Under the pieces are notes generated by a model. It was given only the letters and a program-made list of their open reading frames with translations, searched no databases and was not told the origin of the DNA. The translations under genes were made by a program, and so were the position numbers. Shown piece by piece: positions 1 to 5,853 of a stretch of 10,259 nt of DNA. Within the stretch, counting starts at the first letter, position 1. Each line of letters opens with the position of its first letter. Origin of the DNA: an uncultured Rhodospirillaceae bacterium. Lineage in GTDB: Bacteria > Pseudomonadota > Alphaproteobacteria > Thalassobaculales > Thalassobaculaceae. Where the stretch lies: contig CALAHL010000614.1 in NCBI GenBank assembly GCA_937891725.1, positions 1-10,259 on the forward strand, written 5' to 3'.

Positions 1-15
1 GTCCGCGCATTTCAT
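1..15 (-). CDS. start of an unidentified gene leaving the window (partial)
   Basis: An ATG at 13-15 (minus strand) is preceded by GGAG with a 5-base spacer. The five visible codons read Met-Lys-Cys-Ala-Asp and run off the left edge. The upstream sequence is an AT-richer gap, as expected in front of a gene. Too little is visible to name a product; the call rests only on the ribosome-binding site and the context. Confidence 0.35.
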
Positions 16-127
16 GTCCTCTCCGTGGACGCAGACTCAATCCGAGCCCGCTTTAAATTTTCACATTTGTCTCGAAACCGCTGCAACCATGTCTTCAGGC
101 CGCACTTTTCAAACGAACTTTTGATCG

Positions 128-140
128 ACCTTGCCAAGGT
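128..140. promoter_or_regulatory. 13-base palindrome, possible operator
   Basis: ACCTTG-C-CAAGGT is a perfect inverted repeat of 6-bp arms around a single central base. It lies about 113 bases upstream of the ATG of the partial gene at the left edge, inside the AT-richer gap. Its size and symmetry suit a dimeric repressor or activator site. I cannot assign a regulator, and chance occurrence is possible. Confidence 0.25.
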
Positions 141-302
141 ATCGCATTTCGGCGGTCAACGCGACGTATATAAGCGCCCAAGCTTATGACAGAGCATAAA
201 TATCAACTGGGTAAAAGCAAGGCGTGATGTGACCTCGCGCAGATTATTTGACAATTTGTGTCACTGCATTCGATCAAACATCGATCGCGTCACCGGACAG
301 AT

Positions 303-317
303 CTCCGCAGAACGGAG
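303..317 (-). other. short hairpin just after the 108-aa gene, weak terminator candidate
   Basis: CTCCG-CAGAA-CGGAG forms a 5-bp GC-rich stem with a 5-base loop, three bases past the TGA stop of the minus-strand gene that ends at 321. There is no run of T after it, so it is not a standard intrinsic terminator. It could stabilise a 3' end or be chance. Confidence 0.2.
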
Positions 318-320
318 CGC

Positions 321-647
321 TCAAGGGCGGGGGCGCAGAAATCTGGGAGGCGACGGGATATTGATGCGGGGATCGTCATCCAGCTCCCGCCAATCCCGGG
401 CCGTACCGCGCAACAACTGAGATTTCAGGCGTTTGGCCCGTCGTCCGGCATCGGAGTCGATGCGTGTTCTTTGCCACCCCGGCAGGGCGTTGAAGGCGGC
501 CGATGCGGTGCGGAGATCCGCTTCCCGGCCGGACCGAAAGGCCCGATCGACCTCTCTCGCGACAATGCTGGCAGGCCCGAGTTCGGCCGTGACGGTCTCC
601 GACAGCACGCCAAGCGCCCGCTTGCCCTTTTGATCAATATCCGCCAT
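321..647 (-). CDS. small basic protein of unknown function (108 aa)
   Basis: The ATG at 645-647 is preceded by AAGGAG at a normal distance, one of the best ribosome-binding sites in the window, so I trust this gene over the overlapping frames. The product is soluble-looking, with no signal peptide or membrane helix. It has an Asp/Lys-rich start, an Ala/Glu-rich probable helical middle (about residues 10-55), a strongly basic stretch near 59-85 (RTR, GRRAKRLKSQ) and a Pro/Arg-rich tail. I recognise no domain. It lies 116 bases downstream of the HPt-like gene on the same strand and may be co-transcribed with it, which would hint at a signalling or nucleic-acid-binding role, but that is inference from position and charge only. 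Confidence 0.7.
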   Translation of the reverse strand: MADIDQKGKRALGVLSETVTAELGPASIVAREVDRAFRSGREADLRTASAAFNALPGWQRTRIDSDAGRRAKRLKSQLLRGTARDWRELDDDPRINIPSPPRFLRPRP

Positions 648-763
648 CGCGCAGCTCCTTCGCCCACACAGCCCAGTCTCGCAACGTCCTTCCGTGATCC
701 GGAGTCATACTTCACGCTCCAGCGGCTGTCATCTGGTCCGTTCGCGTGACCGGGACGACCGGA

Positions 764-1261
764 TCAGGATACCTCACGGAACTTGGCACAGGCCTCGTCA
801 AACGCGCGCATCAGCTCGGCTTCGACCGCGCCGCCCGCGCCCGTGATCCGGTTGGCCAGCACCACATACATGGCGTCGATATGCAGAGTGCAGACTTCCA
901 ATTGCCGGGCACTGAGATTGCTCATTCCGTCCAAGAAATCGTTCAGGGACTTGCCGATATGGGTCAGCAGATCGAACCCGATGGTGCCTCCCGCGCCCTT
1001 GATCTCGCGCGACGCGTCGGACAGCGCCTTGATCATATAGGGATGCAAGCTTGCATCCGCCGCATTTTGCGCGATCGACCGCCGCATGTCGGTCAAGCGC
1101 TCCGCGATGTCAGCGGTAAACTTATCCTGAGATTTGTGAACGACCGTCTCGAGCTTCTGCAACACCTCAGGCGTCAGCTTGAGATCGAACCCTTTGGAAA
1201 AATTGACGGCTTTCCGCTTCAGGTCCGGTCGCGGAGGAATGATTTGAGCGCGTTTGGCCAC
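764..1261 (-). CDS. HPt-like helical protein lacking the phospho-accepting histidine (165 aa)
   Basis: The start is GTG at 1259-1261, with GGAGG five bases upstream; the gene follows the response regulator after 12 bases, so the two are almost certainly one operon. The C-terminal part (about residues 72-160) reads like a histidine phosphotransfer four-helix bundle: the segment ASREIKGAGGTIGF (83-96) matches the family pattern AHxLKGxxxxxG, followed by a helix like the usual LxxLxxxLE one. At the histidine position, however, there is Arg85, followed by the expected Lys88 and Gly89. The N-terminal 70 residues are basic, then helical, and unique to my eye. Other His residues (73, 101, 127) are not in the motif. 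The likely role is docking to a response regulator without phosphotransfer. The HPt-like call is motif-based; a plain helical protein of unknown function is the alternative. Confidence 0.75.
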   Translation of the reverse strand: MAKRAQIIPPRPDLKRKAVNFSKGFDLKLTPEVLQKLETVVHKSQDKFTADIAERLTDMRRSIAQNAADASLHPYMIKALSDASREIKGAGGTIGFDLLTHIGKSLNDFLDGMSNLSARQLEVCTLHIDAMYVVLANRITGAGGAVEAELMRAFDEACAKFREVS

Positions 1262-1273
1262 TAAGTCCTCCGA

Positions 1274-1768
1274 TCAACCGTCGGAAGACCGCCGCTCGGG
1301 CCCATCATAGGGAACCTGGCGGCGGCGACGGTCAGGCCCGAAATAGTCATCGATATTCACAAACGACCGTGGCCGGGCGATCACCGACACCAACCGACGG
1401 TACAGGCCTTCAACCGTGAACGGCTTCGCGAGAAACTCGCTCACACCCTTATCACGGGCCGTCATAACATAATTCTGCGCCGAGTTCGCGGTCAGCATGA
1501 TCACCGGCGTCATTCTGTCGGGGCTATCGGCGGCGTTGCGGATCCAATCGATCAGATCCACACCGCTTTCATCTCCAAGAGCGTGTTCGGTGATGACCAC
1601 ATCGACACCATCGCGGCGCAGCACGTTCTGCGCCCGCTCGATATTGGTGGCGGTCCGGACAGCCGTCACGTCGAGCATCCCCAGAATGTCCCGCACCAAC
1701 TGCGCAGACAAAGGGTTGGTATCGACGATCAGGAAACTGACCTTGCTGAAATCGATTTTCTCAGGCAT
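1274..1768 (-). CDS. single-domain response regulator with Asp-to-Glu at the phosphorylation site (164 aa)
   Basis: A receiver (REC) domain fills residues 9-130. Conserved landmarks are present: the beta-1 strand FLIVD with Asp16, the Thr of MLTA (Thr93) and the Lys of AKPF (Lys115). Two acidic-pocket residues are changed: the second acid after Asp16 is Thr17, and the phospho-acceptor is Glu61 (VVITEHALGDESG; the Gly eight residues later fits the usual spacing to the family DG). The receiver may therefore be locked in a phosphate-mimicking or inactive state. There is no DNA-binding or enzymatic output domain. The last 30 residues form an Arg-rich tail with GPDRRRR and GPERR, which I recall from alphaproteobacterial regulators. 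The ribosome-binding site is weak (AAGGGA, 13 bases from ATG). The HPt-like gene follows directly, suggesting that the two proteins are partners. Confidence 0.9.
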   Translation of the reverse strand: MPEKIDFSKVSFLIVDTNPLSAQLVRDILGMLDVTAVRTATNIERAQNVLRRDGVDVVITEHALGDESGVDLIDWIRNAADSPDRMTPVIMLTANSAQNYVMTARDKGVSEFLAKPFTVEGLYRRLVSVIARPRSFVNIDDYFGPDRRRRQVPYDGPERRSSDG

Positions 1769-1794
1769 CGGGGCCGGCTGATCCCTTGCGAACG

Positions 1795-1816
1795 GACGCC
1801 TGAAAATACGGGCGTC
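1795..1816. promoter_or_regulatory. inverted repeat centred on the -10 of the regulator promoter
   Basis: GACGCC at 1795-1800 and GGCGTC at 1811-1816 form a perfect 6-bp dyad around ten bases. Its centre coincides with the centre of the proposed -10 box (1803-1808), the expected geometry for a repressor blocking RNA polymerase. As RNA it could instead be a hairpin after the yceI stop at 1852, but no T-run follows, so an operator is the better reading. Confidence 0.4.
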
Positions 1817-1831
1817 TTACTCACTTGTAAA
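1803..1831 (-). promoter_or_regulatory. sigma70-type promoter for the response regulator/HPt-like operon
   Basis: On the minus strand TTTACA (1826-1831) is separated by exactly 17 bases from TATTTT (1803-1808). The -35 box matches consensus at 5 of 6 positions and the -10 box at 4 of 6. The predicted start, near 1796, leaves a leader of about 28 bases before the ATG at 1768. The site lies in the only gap between the yceI operon and this one. Confidence 0.5.
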
Positions 1832-1851
1832 TCAAACCGTTATGAAATCGT

Positions 1852-2439
1852 TCACTGGGATGCCAAAAGACTGATCCTGATCTCCACGTCGCGCCCCACG
1901 GTATCCCCCGAGAGCCACTCCCCGGTGCCGACCGTCCAGCCCGTGCGGTCGATGATCAGGCCACCCGACATACGTGCCTGATCTCCCAAGAACTCCAACG
2001 TGAACGGCAATTGAACCGGCTTGGTTATGCCTTTCATCTCGAGCGTTCCGTCCGCCAGGTACCCGGTATCGGTTTTCGTGATCGCCGATGTCTTGAAGAT
2101 CGCCGTGGGATGGCTGGCCACATCGAAGAACTCCGGGCCCTTGGCCTGGCTGTCGCGTTGATCTTCTCCGGTATCCAGCGATCCGACGTCGATCGTGACC
2201 GAGGCCGTTGAATTCGGCAGATCCTCCCGGTCGAACCGGATATCCGCCTCGAAGGTTCGGAACACGCCTTCGAAGGGGGCCCCGAGTTGGGTGGCGACGA
2301 ACACGATCTCACTCTGGGCGGGATCGACGGTCCAGCTCTTGGGCTCGGCCGACGCGGAGACCGTCCAGGCGGCCATCAGCGCACAGGCGGCGGCCCCTGC
2401 GAGGCGGAGACGGCGGCTGATCATAGATTTATTCGGCAT
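1852..2439 (-). CDS. YceI-family periplasmic lipid-binding protein, first copy (195 aa)
   Basis: YceI proteins are secreted lipocalin-like beta barrels that bind polyisoprenoids such as quinones. I chose the ATG at 2437-2439 because GGAG lies seven bases upstream; this overlaps the end of the cytochrome b561 gene by 11 bases, a sign of translational coupling. The open frame extends further upstream, but that extension has no signal-peptide character. Residues 1-31 form a Sec signal (RRLRL, hydrophobic core, ending SASA before EPKSW). The mature domain starts WTVDPAQSEIVFVATQLG and holds the family segment GPEFFDVASHPTAIFKT (101-117), then DGTLEMKGITKPVQLPF and a C-terminal VGRDVEIRISL strand. 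The length is typical. A Trp-rich segment near 168-176 (GWTVGTGEW) differs from the sister copy. It is the last gene of the operon. Confidence 0.92.
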   Translation of the reverse strand: MPNKSMISRRLRLAGAAACALMAAWTVSASAEPKSWTVDPAQSEIVFVATQLGAPFEGVFRTFEADIRFDREDLPNSTASVTIDVGSLDTGEDQRDSQAKGPEFFDVASHPTAIFKTSAITKTDTGYLADGTLEMKGITKPVQLPFTLEFLGDQARMSGGLIIDRTGWTVGTGEWLSGDTVGRDVEIRISLLASQ

Positions 2440-3007
2440 CGTGACGCTCCGGGGCGGCTGAGGATGACGCTGCGGCGAACGGCAGCATTCGGCGCAAGGT
2501 CGCATCCTTGTCGAACAGATGGTGTTTCAGCGCACCGGCCACGTGCAGGCCCAGCAGGACCAGCAGCACGATGCCGGCGATCTCATGGGCCTCCTGAAGC
2601 GGCTCCACCAGCGCCCGGTCGGGTGCGATCAGCTGTGGCATGGTCACGATCCCAAAGACCGAGACCGGAAAATTCGCCGCGTTGGAATGCAGAAGGCCGA
2701 TCAGCGGGATGGCGATCAGACAGACGTAGAGCCCGAAATGCACGATGTCCGAGGCCCAGCGCTGCCAGACCGGGCCGCCCAGGAACCGCGGCTTCGGGTT
2801 CACGAAACGCCACCCCAGGCGCAGCGCGGTCACCGTCAGCACCAGGATGCCGACGGATTTGTGCAGCCCGTACATCTCCAGCATCTGCGGACCCAGCTTC
2901 AGCTCGGTCATCCACCAGGCAAAGGGGAACATGCCGACGATCGCAAGTGCGGTCAGCCAGTGAAAGGTTTTGGCCAGCCACCCGTATCGGTCCGAGCTGT
3001 TCAACAC
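2429..3007 (-). CDS. cytochrome b561 family membrane protein (CybB/YceJ-like, 192 aa)
   Basis: This is a four-helix inner-membrane di-heme b cytochrome that probably passes electrons between the quinone pool and an unknown partner. I place the start at GTG 3005-3007, with AAGGGG seven bases upstream, which gives an N-terminus (LNSSDRYGWLAKTFHW) typical of the family; the ATG at 3058 would add 17 uncharacteristic residues and overlap the previous gene. Candidate heme ligands are His16 (FHW), His49 (LHK), His141 (AHE) and His155 (LHV), the usual four, one set on the first two helices and one on the last two. Membrane segments are roughly 16-33, 48-66, 85-106 and 141-160. It sits between two yceI genes, the well-known association seen in enterobacterial yceI-yceJ, so the three probably act together. 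Confidence 0.92.
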   Translation of the reverse strand: MLNSSDRYGWLAKTFHWLTALAIVGMFPFAWWMTELKLGPQMLEMYGLHKSVGILVLTVTALRLGWRFVNPKPRFLGGPVWQRWASDIVHFGLYVCLIAIPLIGLLHSNAANFPVSVFGIVTMPQLIAPDRALVEPLQEAHEIAGIVLLVLLGLHVAGALKHHLFDKDATLRRMLPFAAASSSAAPERHDAE

Positions 3008-3041
3008 GGCATGTCCCCTTTCCAGCGATGCGGTGCGGCGA

Positions 3042-3644
3042 TCAGGTGCCCGCCTCAAACCCTTCGTACTCGATGATCAGCTTCACCTCGTCGCCGATCG
3101 CCGGCGCGTAGGTGTTCATTCCAAACTCCGTGCGCTTGACGGTGCCGGTCGCGGAAAACCCGACCGCCGGGCGCTTGGTGATCGGATGTGGTGCGGACTT
3201 GTTGAAAGTCACGTCCAGGGTGATCGGCTTGGTCACGCCCAGCAGGGTCAGATCGCCGGTCACGGTCCCGGTGTTCTCACCGGTGGTCTTGATCTCGGTG
3301 GCAACGAAGGTGACCTCCGGATTGGCCTCAACCCCGAAAAAGTCCGGAGACTTGAGGTGACCGTCAAGCTTGGGAACGGTGGTGTCGACGCTGACCGGTC
3401 GCACCACGACCGACAGGGTCGAGTTTTCCGGGTTCGCCTGATCGAAGGCGAGATCGATGTCGAAATCACCGAACGAGCCGAAGCTGTTCGAGTAGCCGAA
3501 ATGGCTGACAAGGAAGAGGATGTCGGTGTGGTCCGCGTCGGTTTCATAGGCCACGGGCTCCGCCCGCACCGGGGTGACGGCGACGGTCGCGACGAGCCCG
3601 GCGGTGAAGACGCCGGTTAAGATATCTAGGCCAATTGAGCGCAT
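3042..3644 (-). CDS. YceI-family periplasmic lipid-binding protein, second copy (200 aa)
   Basis: The ATG at 3642-3644 has AGGAG eight bases upstream and opens a clear Sec signal (residues 1-28, ending PVRA before EPVAYETD). The open frame upstream of it is Arg/Pro-rich and has no role. The mature barrel has the canonical family motifs: HTDILFLVSHFGYSNSFGSF near the N-terminus, HLKSPDFFGVEANPEVTF (96-113), LTLLGVTKPITLDV (132-145) and the C-terminal VGFSATGTVKRTEFGM followed by GDEVKLIIEYEG. It is closer to the textbook YceI pattern than the other copy. The two paralogues share fold and layout but clearly differ in sequence, so this is not a recent duplication. It is the first gene of the operon, 34 bases ahead of the cytochrome b561 start, and probably binds a quinone-like isoprenoid in the periplasm. 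Confidence 0.92.
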   Translation of the reverse strand: MRSIGLDILTGVFTAGLVATVAVTPVRAEPVAYETDADHTDILFLVSHFGYSNSFGSFGDFDIDLAFDQANPENSTLSVVVRPVSVDTTVPKLDGHLKSPDFFGVEANPEVTFVATEIKTTGENTGTVTGDLTLLGVTKPITLDVTFNKSAPHPITKRPAVGFSATGTVKRTEFGMNTYAPAIGDEVKLIIEYEGFEAGT

Positions 3645-3761
3645 GATCGGATCTCCTGTCGATCGAATTACGGTGCGTTCTCTCGGTCGGGAGACCTCAA
3701 CAAGCGGCCCCGTCCACCCAGGCAGATAGGGGCGGGCCCTGCGAACGCCAGCGCAACTCAT

Positions 3762-3779
3762 CGTTTCCACAGGGAAACG
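3762..3779. promoter_or_regulatory. perfect 7-bp inverted repeat upstream of the yceI operon
   Basis: CGTTTCC-ACAG-GGAAACG is a perfect 7-bp stem with a 4-base loop, 118 bases upstream of the first yceI ATG and about 40 bases past the stop of the permease gene. No T-run follows on either strand, so an intrinsic terminator is unlikely. It may be an operator for the yceI-cytochrome operon or an mRNA 3'-end hairpin. Confidence 0.3.
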
Positions 3780-3808
3780 GGACACCAATCGGTCGGATTA
3801 TTGTTGCG

Positions 3809-3832
3809 AAAAATCCGGCTCAGATCTTGCCG
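3809..3832 (-). terminator. weak intrinsic terminator candidate for the permease gene
   Basis: Reading the minus strand, CGGC (3829-3832) and GCCG (3816-3819) can form a 4-bp stem that spans the stop codon. After two bases it is followed by five T residues (3809-3813). The stem is short and the loop is nine bases, so termination would be inefficient at best. Confidence 0.25.
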
Positions 3833-4749
3833 CGCTTCTTACCCTCGCGCAGGGAAATATAGATCCCGCTTGCCGCCAGGATGCCGATCCCGACCCAAGT
3901 CGGAAGATCGGGAAAATCGCCGAACCAGAAATAGCCGATGACCACCGCCATCACGATCTCGCCATATCCGAAGGGTGCGAGAAGTGAGGCCGGCGCCTGC
4001 TCGTAGGCGCGGATCATCAGGTAATGCCCCACGGCACCGACAACGCCCATGGCTATGAACATGACAAGCTGGTCCGCATTCGGGGTCACCCAGACGAAGG
4101 GCATGATCACGGCGGTGACAGCCACGCCGATCAGCGAAGTGATCGACAAGGTGACCAGGGGTGGTGCCGCATGGCTGAGCTTTCGGGTCAGCAGCACATA
4201 GATCGCAAAACACAGCCCGGCGCCCAAAGCCAGCAGAGCCCCCGGCTGCAGCACGCCGAGGCCTGGTCGGAGGATCACCAGCGCGCCGATGAACCCGACG
4301 ATCACGGCCGACCATCGGCGCACCCCCACCGGCTCGGCCAGCACGAAGGGCGAGAGGGCGGTCACGATCAGCGGGGCGACGAACAGCAACGCGAGCGCAT
4401 CCGCGATCGGCATGGTGACAATCGCGGTGAAGAACAGCCCGGTGGCACTGAGAATGCAGAGCCCACGCGCGATCTGCAAAGGCATATGGCAGAGATGCCG
4501 CATGGACACGCCGTCGCGCCAGACGGCGATCGGCACGATCACCGCCGACTGGAAGAAGAACCGCGCGAACACCAGCTGCGCCACGAAGAAGGTCTCGGAC
4601 ATCGCCTTGGCGATACCGTCCATGATCGGCAGCAGAGCGACCGAGAACAGCATCAGCAGAATACCCAGCAAGGGCCGATCCGGAGGCCCGCTCTCGCGCG
4701 GGGTCTCGGTCTCGACGGCCGTGGACAGGGTGACGTTCGACTCGCTCAT
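3820..4749 (-). CDS. EamA/DMT-superfamily inner-membrane permease (309 aa)
   Basis: The product is a drug/metabolite-transporter type permease with two EamA repeats, about residues 25-160 and 168-300, each with five predicted helices, ten in all. Typical traits are the PxxxGIAKAM-like first helix, FARFFFQS in helix 2, the ADALALLFVAPL stretch at 117-127 and the C-terminal basic tail (REGKKRGKI). I use the ATG at 4747-4749, preceded by AAGG at five bases; the in-frame ATG at 4797 lacks a ribosome-binding site and would add 16 residues. The soluble N-terminus (1-25) is acidic and Thr-rich. The substrate cannot be told from sequence; relatives export amino acids, nucleosides or other metabolites. 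It is transcribed away from the DUF1194 gene, sharing a 186-base gap full of inverted repeats. Confidence 0.9.
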   Translation of the reverse strand: MSESNVTLSTAVETETPRESGPPDRPLLGILLMLFSVALLPIMDGIAKAMSETFFVAQLVFARFFFQSAVIVPIAVWRDGVSMRHLCHMPLQIARGLCILSATGLFFTAIVTMPIADALALLFVAPLIVTALSPFVLAEPVGVRRWSAVIVGFIGALVILRPGLGVLQPGALLALGAGLCFAIYVLLTRKLSHAAPPLVTLSITSLIGVAVTAVIMPFVWVTPNADQLVMFIAMGVVGAVGHYLMIRAYEQAPASLLAPFGYGEIVMAVVIGYFWFGDFPDLPTWVGIGILAASGIYISLREGKKRGKI

Positions 4750-4820
4750 GAGGACCTTAACCGCGACAGGATGGAATTGGCCCGAGGGGATTAGCATCCG
4801 ACGGGGGACAAGAGAACCGG

Positions 4821-4872
4821 GAAGCGCAAGAATGCTTCGGTCCGGGGTCCGGACCGATTGCCGGATCGGTCC
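4821..4872. promoter_or_regulatory. chain of overlapping inverted repeats between divergent genes
   Basis: Three perfect dyads follow one another. GAAGC/GCTTC spans 4821-4838 (8-base loop). CGGTCCGG/CCGGACCG spans 4838-4856 (3-base loop). GGACCGAT/ATCGGTCC spans 4851-4872 (6-base loop). The second and third share GGACCG (4851-4856), so only one can form at a time in RNA. As DNA, they give three copies of a CGGTCC-like half-site. The block sits 72-123 bases upstream of the permease start and 64-115 bases upstream of the DUF1194 start. It is either a tandem operator or a leader switch; no T-run is seen. Confidence 0.5.
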
Positions 4873-4935
4873 TGCGACCCATCTCTAATCTGTCGGGCTG
4901 CTCACGTCGCGTTTCCCGACAACGGAAGGTCGTCC

Positions 4936-5853
4936 ATGCGCTGTTTGCGGCACATCACACGGCGGATCTCGATAGCGGCAGCGCTCACCGCTCGCTCCGG
5001 AGGTCATTTTCGCGCCAGGGTGCTGGGGGCGATGACGGGTCTTTGCCTCTTGCTGTTCCCGGCTCTGACGAGTTCCGGGCAGGCCACGACCCTGGTTCAG
5101 GACGGCACCAGACCGACTGTCGACCTGGAACTGGTGCTGGCGGTCGATGTCTCGCGCTCCATGGACCCGGAAGAGCAACTGCTGCAACAGGCCGGCTACA
5201 TCGCCGCCTTCCGAAATCCCGAAGTGATCGACGCGATCCAGGGCGGCCCCCTGGGGCGGATCGCCGTGACCTATTTCGAATGGGCGGGAAGCGGGCTGGT
5301 ACGGGAGGTGGTGCCGTGGACCGTGGTCGACGGACCGCAGAGCGCCGAGGCGGTGGCGTTGATGTTGGCCGCCGCCGAGCCGGGACGGTTGAGCCGCACC
5401 TCGATCAGCGGTGCGCTGACCGAAGCCCTGCGCCAATTCGACCGCAGTCCCTATTCCAGCCCGCGTCGGGTGATCGACGTCTCCGGCGACGGCCCGAACA
5501 ACCAGGGTGAACCGGTCGAATGGACCCGGGACCGGGTTCTGGAGCGCGGCATCGTGATCAACGGGCTTCCGGTGATGCTGCGCCCCTCGTATTCCGGGTT
5601 CTTCGATATCAGCGAGTTGGACATCTACTATGAGGACTGCGTGATCGGCGGGTTCGGCGCCTTCATCGTTCCGGTTCAGAACCCGGACGAATTCGCCACC
5701 GCCATCCGCCGCAAACTGGTGCTGGAGATCGCGGGCCGCACGCCGGTCGCCGCGCCCCGCATCGTGCCGGTGCAGTCCGGCGGGCCGCTCGCCAAGATGG
5801 ACTGTCTGATCGGCGAAAGACTCTGGAATCAGTGGTTCAACAGTATGGAATGA
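4936..5853 (+). CDS. exported von Willebrand factor A-like protein, DUF1194 (305 aa)
   Basis: This is a VWA-fold protein of the DUF1194 family, common in alphaproteobacteria and of unknown function; VWA domains bind partners through a metal. The metal-ion-dependent adhesion site is complete: DxSxS at Asp71-Ser73-Ser75, Thr155 in LSRTSIS, and Asp185 in SGDGPNN. Other family marks are the ExxLQ-like QLLQQAGYIAAFRNPEVI and VTYFEWAG. A hydrophobic segment at 32-48 ending SSGQA looks like an export signal. I chose the ATG at 4936 for its GGAAGG site; an ATG at 5032 would give a more compact signal peptide and is a real alternative. Cys235 and Cys290 could form a disulphide. Its 3' end overlaps the convergent YHS gene by 17 bases. 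Confidence 0.88.
   Translation: MRCLRHITRRISIAAALTARSGGHFRARVLGAMTGLCLLLFPALTSSGQATTLVQDGTRPTVDLELVLAVDVSRSMDPEEQLLQQAGYIAAFRNPEVIDAIQGGPLGRIAVTYFEWAGSGLVREVVPWTVVDGPQSAEAVALMLAAAEPGRLSRTSISGALTEALRQFDRSPYSSPRRVIDVSGDGPNNQGEPVEWTRDRVLERGIVINGLPVMLRPSYSGFFDISELDIYYEDCVIGGFGAFIVPVQNPDEFATAIRRKLVLEIAGRTPVAAPRIVPVQSGGPLAKMDCLIGERLWNQWFNSME

Larger units (their letters stand above)
16..320. other. intergenic region, 305 bases, AT-richer, with small dyads
   Basis: I find no supportable coding region here; the plus-strand frames that cross it are short, Arg/Ser-rich and lack a convincing ribosome-binding site. It is visibly richer in A/T than the flanking genes and probably holds the promoter of the minus-strand gene that starts at 15. 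Visible structures are a 13-base palindrome at 128-140 and a TTATG/CATAA dyad at 184-199 with a 6-base loop. A TTGACA at 248-253 has no good -10 partner. Confidence 0.6.

Noticed and set aside
248..276. TTGACA at 248-253 as a plus-strand promoter
   Set aside because: No acceptable -10 at 16-18 bases, and no plus-strand gene follows.
629..636. TTGATCAA palindrome considered as an FNR/CRP-type site
   Set aside because: It lies inside the coding region of the 108-aa gene near its start and lacks the spacing of either consensus.
258..749. Plus-strand open frame of 163 codons opposite the small basic protein
   Set aside because: Composition is Arg/Pro-rich, there is no ribosome-binding site, and the minus-strand gene has a strong one; this is a GC-rich shadow frame.
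2287..3111. Plus-strand open frame of 274 codons opposite cytochrome b561
   Set aside because: Low-complexity Arg/Ala/Pro/Ser composition, and it covers parts of three genes with recognised protein families on the other strand.
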